DNA from: Chitinophagales bacterium
GTDB lineage: Bacteria; Bacteroidota; Bacteroidia; Chitinophagales; JANQFB01
Assembly (NCBI GenBank): GCA_028278085.1
Contig: JANQFB010000533.1
Span: forward strand, 1-32,342
Direction of reading: 5' to 3'
Length of the DNA: 32,342 nt
A program made the translations under genes and the position numbers. Each line of letters begins with the position of its first letter. Positions within the stretch are counted from its first letter, which is position 1. Shown piece by piece: positions 19,353-26,844 of the stretch. Below the pieces are notes generated by a model that saw only the letters and a program-made list of their open reading frames with translations, had not been told where the DNA came from and ran no database searches.

Positions 19353-20396
19353 TCATGCCAAAATTTTTTCTAATTCTTCCAAACCATGTTCAAAAGTTTT
19401 GGACACATATGAAAATCTTTCCTTCATTTGCGGTCCCAGTAATTCGGTGTAACGTTCTTTTGTTCCATTGGTATCTGGATTGATAACACAGAATTTTCTA
19501 ATCCTTGTTCTACTGTTAGTTCCAAGCGAAAATAAATATTTAAAAAAAGCATCAGTTTCGGGCAAGGAATAACCAATCACGAATATGTTTTTTGCCTTTG
19601 ATAAACAAGCAGATGCCTTGTTCCAGATATTCGAAATTGATTTATGATACATCGTTTTATTCCAAGTGGGTGGAACAATGAAGGGAGTAATATTTGGATA
19701 TTGATTTGGAAAATAATCTGAAATGTATTCATCAAAAGAAAATGTCGTTGTTTCATTCATTTGCACATTTAATAACCCAAAACTCCAATTTTTGAAAAAA
19801 TCGGTAATATAATGTGGTGTTACAATGTCATTCCTATCCTGGTACCAATTCAATGATCCATGCAGTTTTAGTAATGGAAACTTCTTATCATCAGGGCTAA
19901 TGTAATATTGAAACTTAATCCGTTCATTTGTAAGAGCAACATCAATTCCAAGGTCATAATTGAAAGTTATTATGGCAGATTTCTCTTTTTGATCTTTCAA
20001 AAGTTTAACGAATTTAACATAACTGCCAATTGGCGATATTTTATTCGTATCAAGTAGCTGAAATTTCATAGTATGTACAAGGGTTTCAGCTATCATTTTC
20101 TTGTAGGTATTTTGTAATGATCTAAAATCAAGTTCATTTTGATTAATTGGATATTTTAGAATTTCCGACATTTCAAGTAATCCTAAAACTGACTCGATAT
20201 TGTTAAGATCAATGTTCGCCTTAGATTGAATACTATTCAAAGATGTGATAACGGAAAACAACTCTTTTATCTCTTCAGGTTCCTGATAAGCATCCTGTGC
20301 CAGTAAATCTTCTGCCCTATCCAGAAAGTTATTCATGACCGGGGCTCCTGCGTCAACCGATGCACCCGCACCCAAAATAAAAAGGTTTTCAATCAC
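19353..20396 (-). CDS. SIR2-like (SIR2_2) domain protein, putative NAD-consuming effector
   Basis: FILGAGASVDAGAP nucleotide-binding motif; IITFNYDLGID; LLKLHGSLNWY; IFVIGYSLPETDAFFKYLF. GTG start. Confidence 0.85.
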   Translation of the reverse strand: MIENLFILGAGASVDAGAPVMNNFLDRAEDLLAQDAYQEPEEIKELFSVITSLNSIQSKANIDLNNIESVLGLLEMSEILKYPINQNELDFRSLQNTYKKMIAETLVHTMKFQLLDTNKISPIGSYVKFVKLLKDQKEKSAIITFNYDLGIDVALTNERIKFQYYISPDDKKFPLLKLHGSLNWYQDRNDIVTPHYITDFFKNWSFGLLNVQMNETTTFSFDEYISDYFPNQYPNITPFIVPPTWNKTMYHKSISNIWNKASACLSKAKNIFVIGYSLPETDAFFKYLFSLGTNSRTRIRKFCVINPDTNGTKERYTELLGPQMKERFSYVSKTFEHGLEELEKILA

Positions 20397-20483
20397 AATT
20401 ATTTTCTTTTAGGTATAGCGTTACAATAAAAAGTGTTTGTGTCCCCTTTGTCAAAAGTGATTTTTATTGATTGTTGGAATCTT

Positions 20484-23060
20484 TTAATATTCTACTTTTT
20501 CAATTTGCTCCTTTACAGATAGTATTTCTTCAAGAGTTTTATTGAGTAGTTGTGAAGAAGGTTCAATTGAATCTTGCTTAATTGCGCTAGCAACAATTTC
20601 AATTTTTTCCAAATGTGATTTGTCGCTATTAAAAAGACTCAACACTTTCTGATTAAATTGCGATACGGAGTTTTGATAAATGTTAACAAGTTTATTAAGC
20701 CTTTCTTTGAATGCAATAATGGAGTTATGGTTATTGTGTAAGTGTGTTCCTTCAAGTTTAGACAAGAGCATTTCTTCATTTTGAAGCCATTTGTCTTTAA
20801 TTCTACTTGCAATTTCTTTTTGACGTGCTTCATTCTGTTCCTTAAAATTCTTTAATAACTCATCTGCTTGTGAATTATGAATCGCATAAATCTGCTTTTT
20901 AAAATCTTCAATTCTGTTAATTCTGAGTTTTTCAAATTTGTCAAAGGCTCTAATGATTAATGCAGCAACTATACTGACAATAACAGCAATACCTATGTTA
21001 GTAAGTAAACTCGTTGACATTTTAATATGAGAATAGTTCTTAAAAACATAAGCAAGACCAATTAAAACAAAAGGTACAAATATTGCAATTAGATATTTAA
21101 TTCGTCTTTGTTTTTTAAGTTTGATAATATCTGACCTCAAGGTTGCTAATTGGGCTTGAACATTTGTAATAAGGTTGTTGAAGACATTAGAAATGAAGGA
21201 GTTAATCTGGTCATCTTCAAAGTTATTTCCATCTACAACCTCAGAATTCAATTCTTCATGAAAACTAAAATCCGGGCTTGAATTAATCAGGTCTTGTTCA
21301 AACTCATCTAAACCAGATTCAGGTTGTTTAATGCTTTCCAAAAATTCGTTTGAAAATTCTTCATAGTTTCCACTCAATTCCTTCTCCGTTTCTGAGTTGT
21401 ATTTATTTCGACTAATTCCAGAAGCTTCCAATTTATCAAATTCTGACGCCAGTCCAAGCTCTCCAACTATGGTTCTAACCTCAAAAGAGAAAACAGCCGA
21501 ATTGTACATTTCAAGTGCTTGATAGTAAACATCCATCACCACTCTTAATGCCTCTCTGTACTTGAGGATATTGTCATTGGTAGGATCAAGTGGTCTTTTT
21601 GCTAGAAGAACTTTCTTAAATGTTTTAAGTTGGTCTTTCAATATGCTATAATCAGACAATGCTTTACGCCTGAAAGATTCAAAGGCTTCATTTAAATACG
21701 TTTCTTGATTATAAGGAAAGTTAAGTGGATGTTTAAAACTCGTTTCATCCCTAAGATTTTGACTGGATATGGATAATGATTGAAAATCAATCGCTTCTAA
21801 AATCTTTTCCTTAAGATCAAGAGTTTCAACTTGAACCTGACTTTCAAGTTCCCTTATTATTTTACTAGCCAGAAATGCTGATTCTTCATCTATTTTTTTT
21901 CTGATTTTCTGCCTAAAAGACAGCAAATCTCCCGAGTCTTTGAACGATTTAATAATTTCTATATCTTCTTTAATACGTTGAAGACTATTCTCAACCTGGC
22001 CAAATATTCCAGAGAATACCTGCACGTTTTCATTCCATAATGATCTTAACTTAATTTTACTAACATCAATTTGATCATCGAAATATTCACTATTATCTTC
22101 TGCTTTTTCAATCAAGATTTTACAATTGTCGATTTTGGAGTTTGCCAGAGCCAAAAAGTAATCATGTATTCTCTTGATTTCCTTTCTAAAATAATTCAGC
22201 TTGTGATTGTGGAGTATTACTAAATTTTCAGAATTCTTTTTTGCTAGTGATTTTAATCTGTTACTAAGTTCTGAGATATTGAAATTGCTTAAATTATCAA
22301 TCAGAATAAAATCTTCTGTTTTAAATTCACCTAAAGGAATGGTCTCGGAGATTCTGTTGATAATTACTTGCAATTCCTTTTGGTATTTGGTGAAATCAAA
22401 ATTCTCTTGGGTAAGTTCTACACTTCTTGATTTTCGAAATTCATCTCCTCTCGTCAAAACAAAAATTAGAGGTATGTCTTTTAACTTATCTTGCTGAGCA
22501 ATCAAGAATGGACTATCAATAGTGGTGAATGGGGCTGTAGAATTTAATGTATATATAATCAAGTCACATAATGGTAGACTATCTCGGACGATCTCTTCAA
22601 TTATATTAGGATCACCTGAACCAGGTGTATCCATTAGTACAATATTTTCCAAAAATTCAGATTGAAAATTTGTCTTTGTCCTAATTGGAATTGTCCCTTC
22701 CTTGGAAAAAGTAAAAACATTTTCAACGTTTGTATCATTGGTTATTAACGTGATATGATCATCTGTAGGGTTGTTCCCAGTAGCTCTTTCATTTTTAGAA
22801 CCTCTTATTCCCAGGAGGGAGTTTATAGTACTTGATTTCCCTGAACTGTAGCTTCCCAAGAATCCAATATATAATAGACCGACTTCCTTTTTCTTATATT
22901 GTTCGAGACTATTGGAAATACTCGTCAGTTCTCTGAAATAGTTGTTACTTTCTGCACGGGAATTCAACTCAAGAACCTTAGATGGGGCTTCATGATCCAA
23001 AGATTCTAGGAGTGCTCCTAAAGAATTTGCTAATTCTTTTGTGATCTCATCTGTTATCAT
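20484..23060 (-). CDS. Dynamin-like large GTPase with C-terminal TM hairpin
   Basis: G1 GFLGSYSSGKSSTINSLLG; G3 LMDTPGSGDPN; G4-like FVLTRGDEFR; long coiled-coil helical regions; TM pair YLIAIFVPFVLIGLAYVF / LLTNIGIAVIVSIVAALII. Confidence 0.85.
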   Translation of the reverse strand: MITDEITKELANSLGALLESLDHEAPSKVLELNSRAESNNYFRELTSISNSLEQYKKKEVGLLYIGFLGSYSSGKSSTINSLLGIRGSKNERATGNNPTDDHITLITNDTNVENVFTFSKEGTIPIRTKTNFQSEFLENIVLMDTPGSGDPNIIEEIVRDSLPLCDLIIYTLNSTAPFTTIDSPFLIAQQDKLKDIPLIFVLTRGDEFRKSRSVELTQENFDFTKYQKELQVIINRISETIPLGEFKTEDFILIDNLSNFNISELSNRLKSLAKKNSENLVILHNHKLNYFRKEIKRIHDYFLALANSKIDNCKILIEKAEDNSEYFDDQIDVSKIKLRSLWNENVQVFSGIFGQVENSLQRIKEDIEIIKSFKDSGDLLSFRQKIRKKIDEESAFLASKIIRELESQVQVETLDLKEKILEAIDFQSLSISSQNLRDETSFKHPLNFPYNQETYLNEAFESFRRKALSDYSILKDQLKTFKKVLLAKRPLDPTNDNILKYREALRVVMDVYYQALEMYNSAVFSFEVRTIVGELGLASEFDKLEASGISRNKYNSETEKELSGNYEEFSNEFLESIKQPESGLDEFEQDLINSSPDFSFHEELNSEVVDGNNFEDDQINSFISNVFNNLITNVQAQLATLRSDIIKLKKQRRIKYLIAIFVPFVLIGLAYVFKNYSHIKMSTSLLTNIGIAVIVSIVAALIIRAFDKFEKLRINRIEDFKKQIYAIHNSQADELLKNFKEQNEARQKEIASRIKDKWLQNEEMLLSKLEGTHLHNNHNSIIAFKERLNKLVNIYQNSVSQFNQKVLSLFNSDKSHLEKIEIVASAIKQDSIEPSSQLLNKTLEEILSVKEQIEKVEY

Positions 23061-23091
23061 AGTAATATGAGAGGTTTTCCTTAATGATTAT

Positions 23092-23139
23092 TAACATTCC
23101 GGCTAAACTGCGTTTTAATGCAGTTTAGCCGGAATGTTA
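23092..23139. repeat. Perfect 20-bp inverted repeat (8-nt loop) between the helical-protein gene and the dynamin-like gene
   Basis: taacattccggctaaactgc - gttttaat - gcagtttagccggaatgtta, read directly. Confidence 0.95.
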
Positions 23140-23147
23140 GCGGTATT

Positions 23148-23765
23148 TTATTTTAACAATTTCATCCGAGCTTTAGCATACGCAGAAGTAACTGCTGTCC
23201 ATCCATTTTTGACGTTTTCGTTTACCGTATACATTTTATATCCTAAGTCATCACCTACTAATTGTCCGCTTTCCGTTCGATACTTATAGACCATTGACAT
23301 GGCAGGGTACTTGGCTGTGGAATTCTCCTTCAAAGTAAATTCAGATTCCTTCATGAAATCCAATAAATCTGAAAAATGACCATGATACGTTCTAAACATC
23401 CCAGAAGCTGACCCTAAATAATTTCGAACGGAAGTAAAAAATTCAGATGCTTCACTCGGTAACCTACTTAATTCATCTTCATTAAATGCCTTTGCCATTT
23501 CATGAGCTTTTATTCTCAAATATTCCAGTTCGGATTTTTTCTTCTTGACAATTTCATTCATCAAATCAGTTGAATGTGGTATGTGGCGATATTCCTCAAG
23601 CAGTTTTTCGAAACTTTCAGTGTAGTTATTGTGAATAGTAGTTAAATCCAGAAAAATCGGCTCAATATGATCTTCAAATAAACGTCTTTGTGATTCCCGG
23701 CTTGATTTGGCGAGGTTAATAATACTGTCCAAAATATGAAGTGCATCTGATATCATGATTGTCAT
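23148..23765 (-). CDS. Hypothetical helical protein, first gene of the SIR2/dynamin cluster
   Basis: 205-aa ORF with helical Lys/Glu-rich N-terminal two-thirds; same strand and spacing as the downstream genes; no family recognised. Confidence 0.75.
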   Translation of the reverse strand: MTIMISDALHILDSIINLAKSSRESQRRLFEDHIEPIFLDLTTIHNNYTESFEKLLEEYRHIPHSTDLMNEIVKKKKSELEYLRIKAHEMAKAFNEDELSRLPSEASEFFTSVRNYLGSASGMFRTYHGHFSDLLDFMKESEFTLKENSTAKYPAMSMVYKYRTESGQLVGDDLGYKMYTVNENVKNGWTAVTSAYAKARMKLLK

Positions 23766-23787
23766 TTTTTAATTACCGCTAACATCC

Positions 23788-23811
23788 GAATAAAGTGCAT
23801 GCACTTTATTC
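23788..23811. repeat. Perfect 24-bp palindrome upstream of the SIR2/dynamin cluster
   Basis: gaataaagtgcatgcactttattc equals its own reverse complement. Confidence 0.95.
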
Positions 23812-24024
23812 ATACTATAAGTATAATAGTTCTGTTATTTGACAAGTAACTATAAAATTTAAATATACAGTTTTTTCATATATATATATATAATCTAGCA
23901 AAAATAATGCAAATTGAACACAAATTTTATTACAAGAAATCTATAGAATTGATACAACGAAAAGTGCCCCCCTAAACCATTGTCCGTCCCTGAAATAGGT
24001 TGACCGCAAAACCGGTCAACAAAG

Positions 24025-24402
24025 ATGAAAAAACCAGGCAAAAAACTACACACGAGAAAAGTTTATTCAGTAGCTTTCCGCAAGGCCCGAGTAGCCGAGT
24101 ATGAGAGTGGTCAACTGACCATTAGTCAGATCATCAAGCAATACGGTTTGGGTCATTATACCGTTTATAGGTGGATACATCAATATTCATTGTACAATAA
24201 AAAAGGATATAAGGTAGTGGAACACAGTGAGAGTGCGGGTAAAAGGATAGAGTTACTGGAGAAAAAGCTAGCAGAAGCCGAACGCCTGATCGGCCAGAAG
24301 CAGATCATCATCGACTACCAGACCCAACTGATTAAACTGGCTGAGGAAACCTATGGAATCGATATAGAAAAAAACTCCAACACCCCGCAATCCAGCAAAT
24401 GA
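24025..24402 (+). CDS. IS3-family transposase OrfA (HTH plus coiled coil)
   Basis: HTRKVYSVAFRKARVAEYESGQLTISQIIKQYGLGHYTVYRWIHQYS HTH; ELLEKKLAEAERLIGQKQIIIDYQTQLIKL leucine-zipper-like segment. Confidence 0.9.
   Translation: MKKPGKKLHTRKVYSVAFRKARVAEYESGQLTISQIIKQYGLGHYTVYRWIHQYSLYNKKGYKVVEHSESAGKRIELLEKKLAEAERLIGQKQIIIDYQTQLIKLAEETYGIDIEKNSNTPQSSK
24369..24375 (+). promoter_or_regulatory. Candidate -1 programmed ribosomal frameshift heptamer A_AAA_AAC
   Basis: OrfA codons read GAA AAA AAC, giving X_XXY_YYZ in the correct phase; OrfB lies in the -1 frame with no intervening stop. Confidence 0.8.
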
Positions 24403-25376
24403 GATCTATTCGCCATAAGCTTCCTTACAGTATGAACGCTGTTTATGCAGCCATAGGCATCAGCAAGCAGGCGGTTCATCAGCAGATAAAACGTCAACAG
24501 TTATGGGAGGCCAATGTAGCTGATCTTGTGACCGAGGTCAACCTGGTGCGCCAGGAACACCCGGGTTGTGGGGTGGAGAAGATGTATGATATAATCCAGC
24601 CGTCCTTTGTGGGCAGGGATCGTTTTGTAGCTCTTCTCATATCGATGGGATACCGAGTTCAAAAGCAACGCAACCACATCCGTACTACCCAATCTGTTAG
24701 TCGGGGGTATTCGCCTAACTATATAGAGGGAATGCTGGTTGATAATGTGAACAGGATATGGCAGTCTGATATCACCTACATCCTGGTAGGTGGGGTGTAT
24801 TGCTACCTGACTTTCATTATCGATGTTTATAGTAAACGCATCATAGGCTATCATGCCAGTGCCCATATGCGAGCAGAAGCCAACATAACAGCGCTGAAAA
24901 AGGCCTTTAGAAGCCGGAATGGAATATCACTGCAAGGTTTAATTCATCATTCTGATCGGGGGAGCCAATACAATGACAAAGCCTACAAAGAATTACTCCG
25001 TGAGCATGGTGTAATTATTAGCATGTGTGAAAAGGCTCCGGACAATGCTTATGCGGAAAGAATAAATGGAACCATTAAGAATGAATATCTCAAGTATTGG
25101 TCTATCCAAACAGTGGAACAGTTAAGAAAAGCGGTGAGAAGAGCAGTAACTCACTACAATACAAAAAGATCCCATAGACATTTACCCGGCAAGCTTACAC
25201 CACTGGAATTTGAGAAACAAATTGCCAGCAAAGACACAAGTATAAGAAAAGGGATGATAATATATGCACAGAATCACCCTGATCCCAAGCCGGCCTACGG
25301 CCAACTTGGGATCAGGGTGATCTCGGATCTAACAGGACCAGTATGTCCTGTTAATACTCTGAACAACATTACTTAA
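24399..25376 (+). CDS. IS3-family transposase OrfB (rve integrase core, DDE)
   Basis: IWQSDITYILVGGVYCYLTFIIDVYSKRIIGYHAS; IHHSDRGSQYND; DNAYAERINGTIKNEYL catalytic D,D,E motifs. ATGA overlap with orfA. Confidence 0.93.
   Translation: MRSIRHKLPYSMNAVYAAIGISKQAVHQQIKRQQLWEANVADLVTEVNLVRQEHPGCGVEKMYDIIQPSFVGRDRFVALLISMGYRVQKQRNHIRTTQSVSRGYSPNYIEGMLVDNVNRIWQSDITYILVGGVYCYLTFIIDVYSKRIIGYHASAHMRAEANITALKKAFRSRNGISLQGLIHHSDRGSQYNDKAYKELLREHGVIISMCEKAPDNAYAERINGTIKNEYLKYWSIQTVEQLRKAVRRAVTHYNTKRSHRHLPGKLTPLEFEKQIASKDTSIRKGMIIYAQNHPDPKPAYGQLGIRVISDLTGPVCPVNTLNNIT
25273..25321 (+). repeat. 17-bp perfect inverted repeat inside the 3' end of orfB
   Basis: atcaccctgatcccaag (25273-25289) and cttgggatcagggtgat (25305-25321). 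Confidence 0.92.
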
Positions 25377-25409
25377 CAAAACGGTCAACACTAATCAGGG
25401 ACGGACACA

Positions 25410-26717
25410 TCACCTCCCCACCCCAGGCAAGCTCTCCCCCCTCTTCTCAAACACCCGATACTTCACAATATACACATACACCACCACCAACACCGTTGCC
25501 ACAGTAGGGCTCTTAATGGCATGGCCGGCGAGAAAGGAATGGCCAATAAAGAGCAGGATGCACAATAAAAAGGTAAGGTTCAATAAGGTTCTTTTGCGGA
25601 AAAAGATCCAGGTCATCCGAAGTCCCATAAAAGTGGGGAATAACAGGATAAGCCCCCCGAAAATATAGCCATAATAGCCGATCATATCGAGGATATCCTG
25701 TTCGACATTTTTGCCGTGTGCAGTCCGGCTCCAGCCGCGATGGGCGACTTCCACGAAACGACGGAAGGAATAGCTGCCTTCACCCAATAGGGATTGCAGC
25801 CAGCTTCTTTCAGCGATGCGCTCAGAGCCGGCGGCTTCCAGCTTGGCTCGGGGGGATTGCTCGAGGAGGATCGCTAATTTGTTGACCATATAGCCGTATT
25901 CCATAATGAACTGGAATAAAAAGTAGCTGCCCACCACCAAGCCGATCATTAGCACCGTAAACAAACTGAACTTAACGATGCGGTTGATCTTCACTTCCTT
26001 TCGGCCGAACAGACCCATTGAAAAGAGGTAAATAAAGGCTACACCCACGGAACCTAGAAGTCCGGTCCGGGTACTCAGGAAAAGCATAGCCATCAGGATA
26101 GAAATGACCACGACCAGGTATTTGAATTTCAGTTCCGTCAACAGCAAATAACAGCTCATGGGCAGGCTGAGCACCATCAGGAGGCTGATCGCATTCTGGG
26201 CCTTGAAAAAGGACTTCACCCCGTAATTCTGCTCGAACTTTTCATAGGTCTGCAAACCGATATCCGTAAAAAAAGAAAAGATGATCGAGGCGGCCGTGAT
26301 AAAGGCCATCAGGCTAACCAGCTTCATCAGCAGCTTGATGTCTACCTCGAAGTGCTGGAGCAGGTAAAGGAAAAAGCAGAGCAGTGCAAAAGGAAACAGG
26401 ATCTCCACATAGGCTTGGATCTCCACCACCGGCAAATAATGGCTGGTGAGGAAGTACCAGATGGGCAATAAACATAAAAACAAGCCCGTGATCGTCAGCA
26501 AATAGATCTGCACCCACCGCTCCCGGATATAGAGAAAAAACGGAACCGTCAACACAAACAACAATGACCGGTACAGCACCCCCACCGAAAAATCCACCTT
26601 CCCTCCCCAGATCAGGAATCCGTTGGCCAGATCCACAAATACCGGCACCACCAAAATCAGGATCAGCAGATAATGGAAGCGGTGGTTTTTGGGGAGAAGG
26701 ACCTTATTGGGGATCAT
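25410..26717 (-). CDS. O-antigen ligase/polymerase-like (Wzy/WaaL-type) membrane protein
   Basis: Polytopic; LSTRTGLLGSVGVAFIYLFSMG followed by a large periplasmic-loop-like segment (VEVAHRGWSRTAHGKNVEQDILDMIGYYGYIFGGLILL). Confidence 0.75.
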   Translation of the reverse strand: MIPNKVLLPKNHRFHYLLILILVVPVFVDLANGFLIWGGKVDFSVGVLYRSLLFVLTVPFFLYIRERWVQIYLLTITGLFLCLLPIWYFLTSHYLPVVEIQAYVEILFPFALLCFFLYLLQHFEVDIKLLMKLVSLMAFITAASIIFSFFTDIGLQTYEKFEQNYGVKSFFKAQNAISLLMVLSLPMSCYLLLTELKFKYLVVVISILMAMLFLSTRTGLLGSVGVAFIYLFSMGLFGRKEVKINRIVKFSLFTVLMIGLVVGSYFLFQFIMEYGYMVNKLAILLEQSPRAKLEAAGSERIAERSWLQSLLGEGSYSFRRFVEVAHRGWSRTAHGKNVEQDILDMIGYYGYIFGGLILLFPTFMGLRMTWIFFRKRTLLNLTFLLCILLFIGHSFLAGHAIKSPTVATVLVVVYVYIVKYRVFEKRGESLPGVGR

Positions 26718-26747
26718 GGGTTAACGCGCATGATATTTTTTTTCGGC

Positions 26748-26812
26748 AAATCACAAATCGAAAATCATAAATCATTGGATCGTATTGATTTATGATGTGT
26801 GATGTGTGATTT
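26748..26812. repeat. Imperfect hairpin built from AAATCNN-type short repeats in the intergenic region
   Basis: aaatcacaaatcgaaaatcataaatca; 11-bp arms atcataaatca (26764-26774) and tgatttatgat (26786-26796) plus outer aaatcaca/tgtgattt. Confidence 0.8.
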
Positions 26813-26844
26813 TTTCAAAATAGTGGAATATTTCGTCAGGGTTG

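Larger units (their letters stand above)
23981..25407 (+). mobile_element. Complete IS3-family insertion sequence with imperfect about 26-bp terminal inverted repeats and a 3-bp CAT target duplication
   Basis: Left end TGTCCGTCCCTGAAATAGGTTGACCG; right end on the complement TGTCCGTCCCTGATTAGTGTTGACCG; flanking cat at 23978-23980 and 25408-25410; orfA and orfB inside. Confidence 0.93.

Noticed and set aside
23092-23139. Hairpin as an ordinary rho-independent terminator
   Set aside because: The minus strand after the stem reads AATAATCATTAAGG with no U-tract, and a same-strand gene follows closely. The covarying partner element upstream argues for a repeat family instead.
23092-23811. Classical integron attC sites flanking the 205-aa gene
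   Set aside because: CGCTAAC/GTTAGCG do not satisfy RYYYAAC/GTTRRRY and no integron integrase is visible; only an analogy to folded recombination sites is retained.
23879-23893. TA dinucleotide run (tatatatatatata) as a functional microsatellite
   Set aside because: Short and in an AT-rich promoter region; expected by composition.
25410-26717. IS insertion truncating the O-antigen polymerase-like gene
   Set aside because: The stop codon spans the target duplication and is recreated in the reconstructed empty site, so the reading frame end is unchanged.
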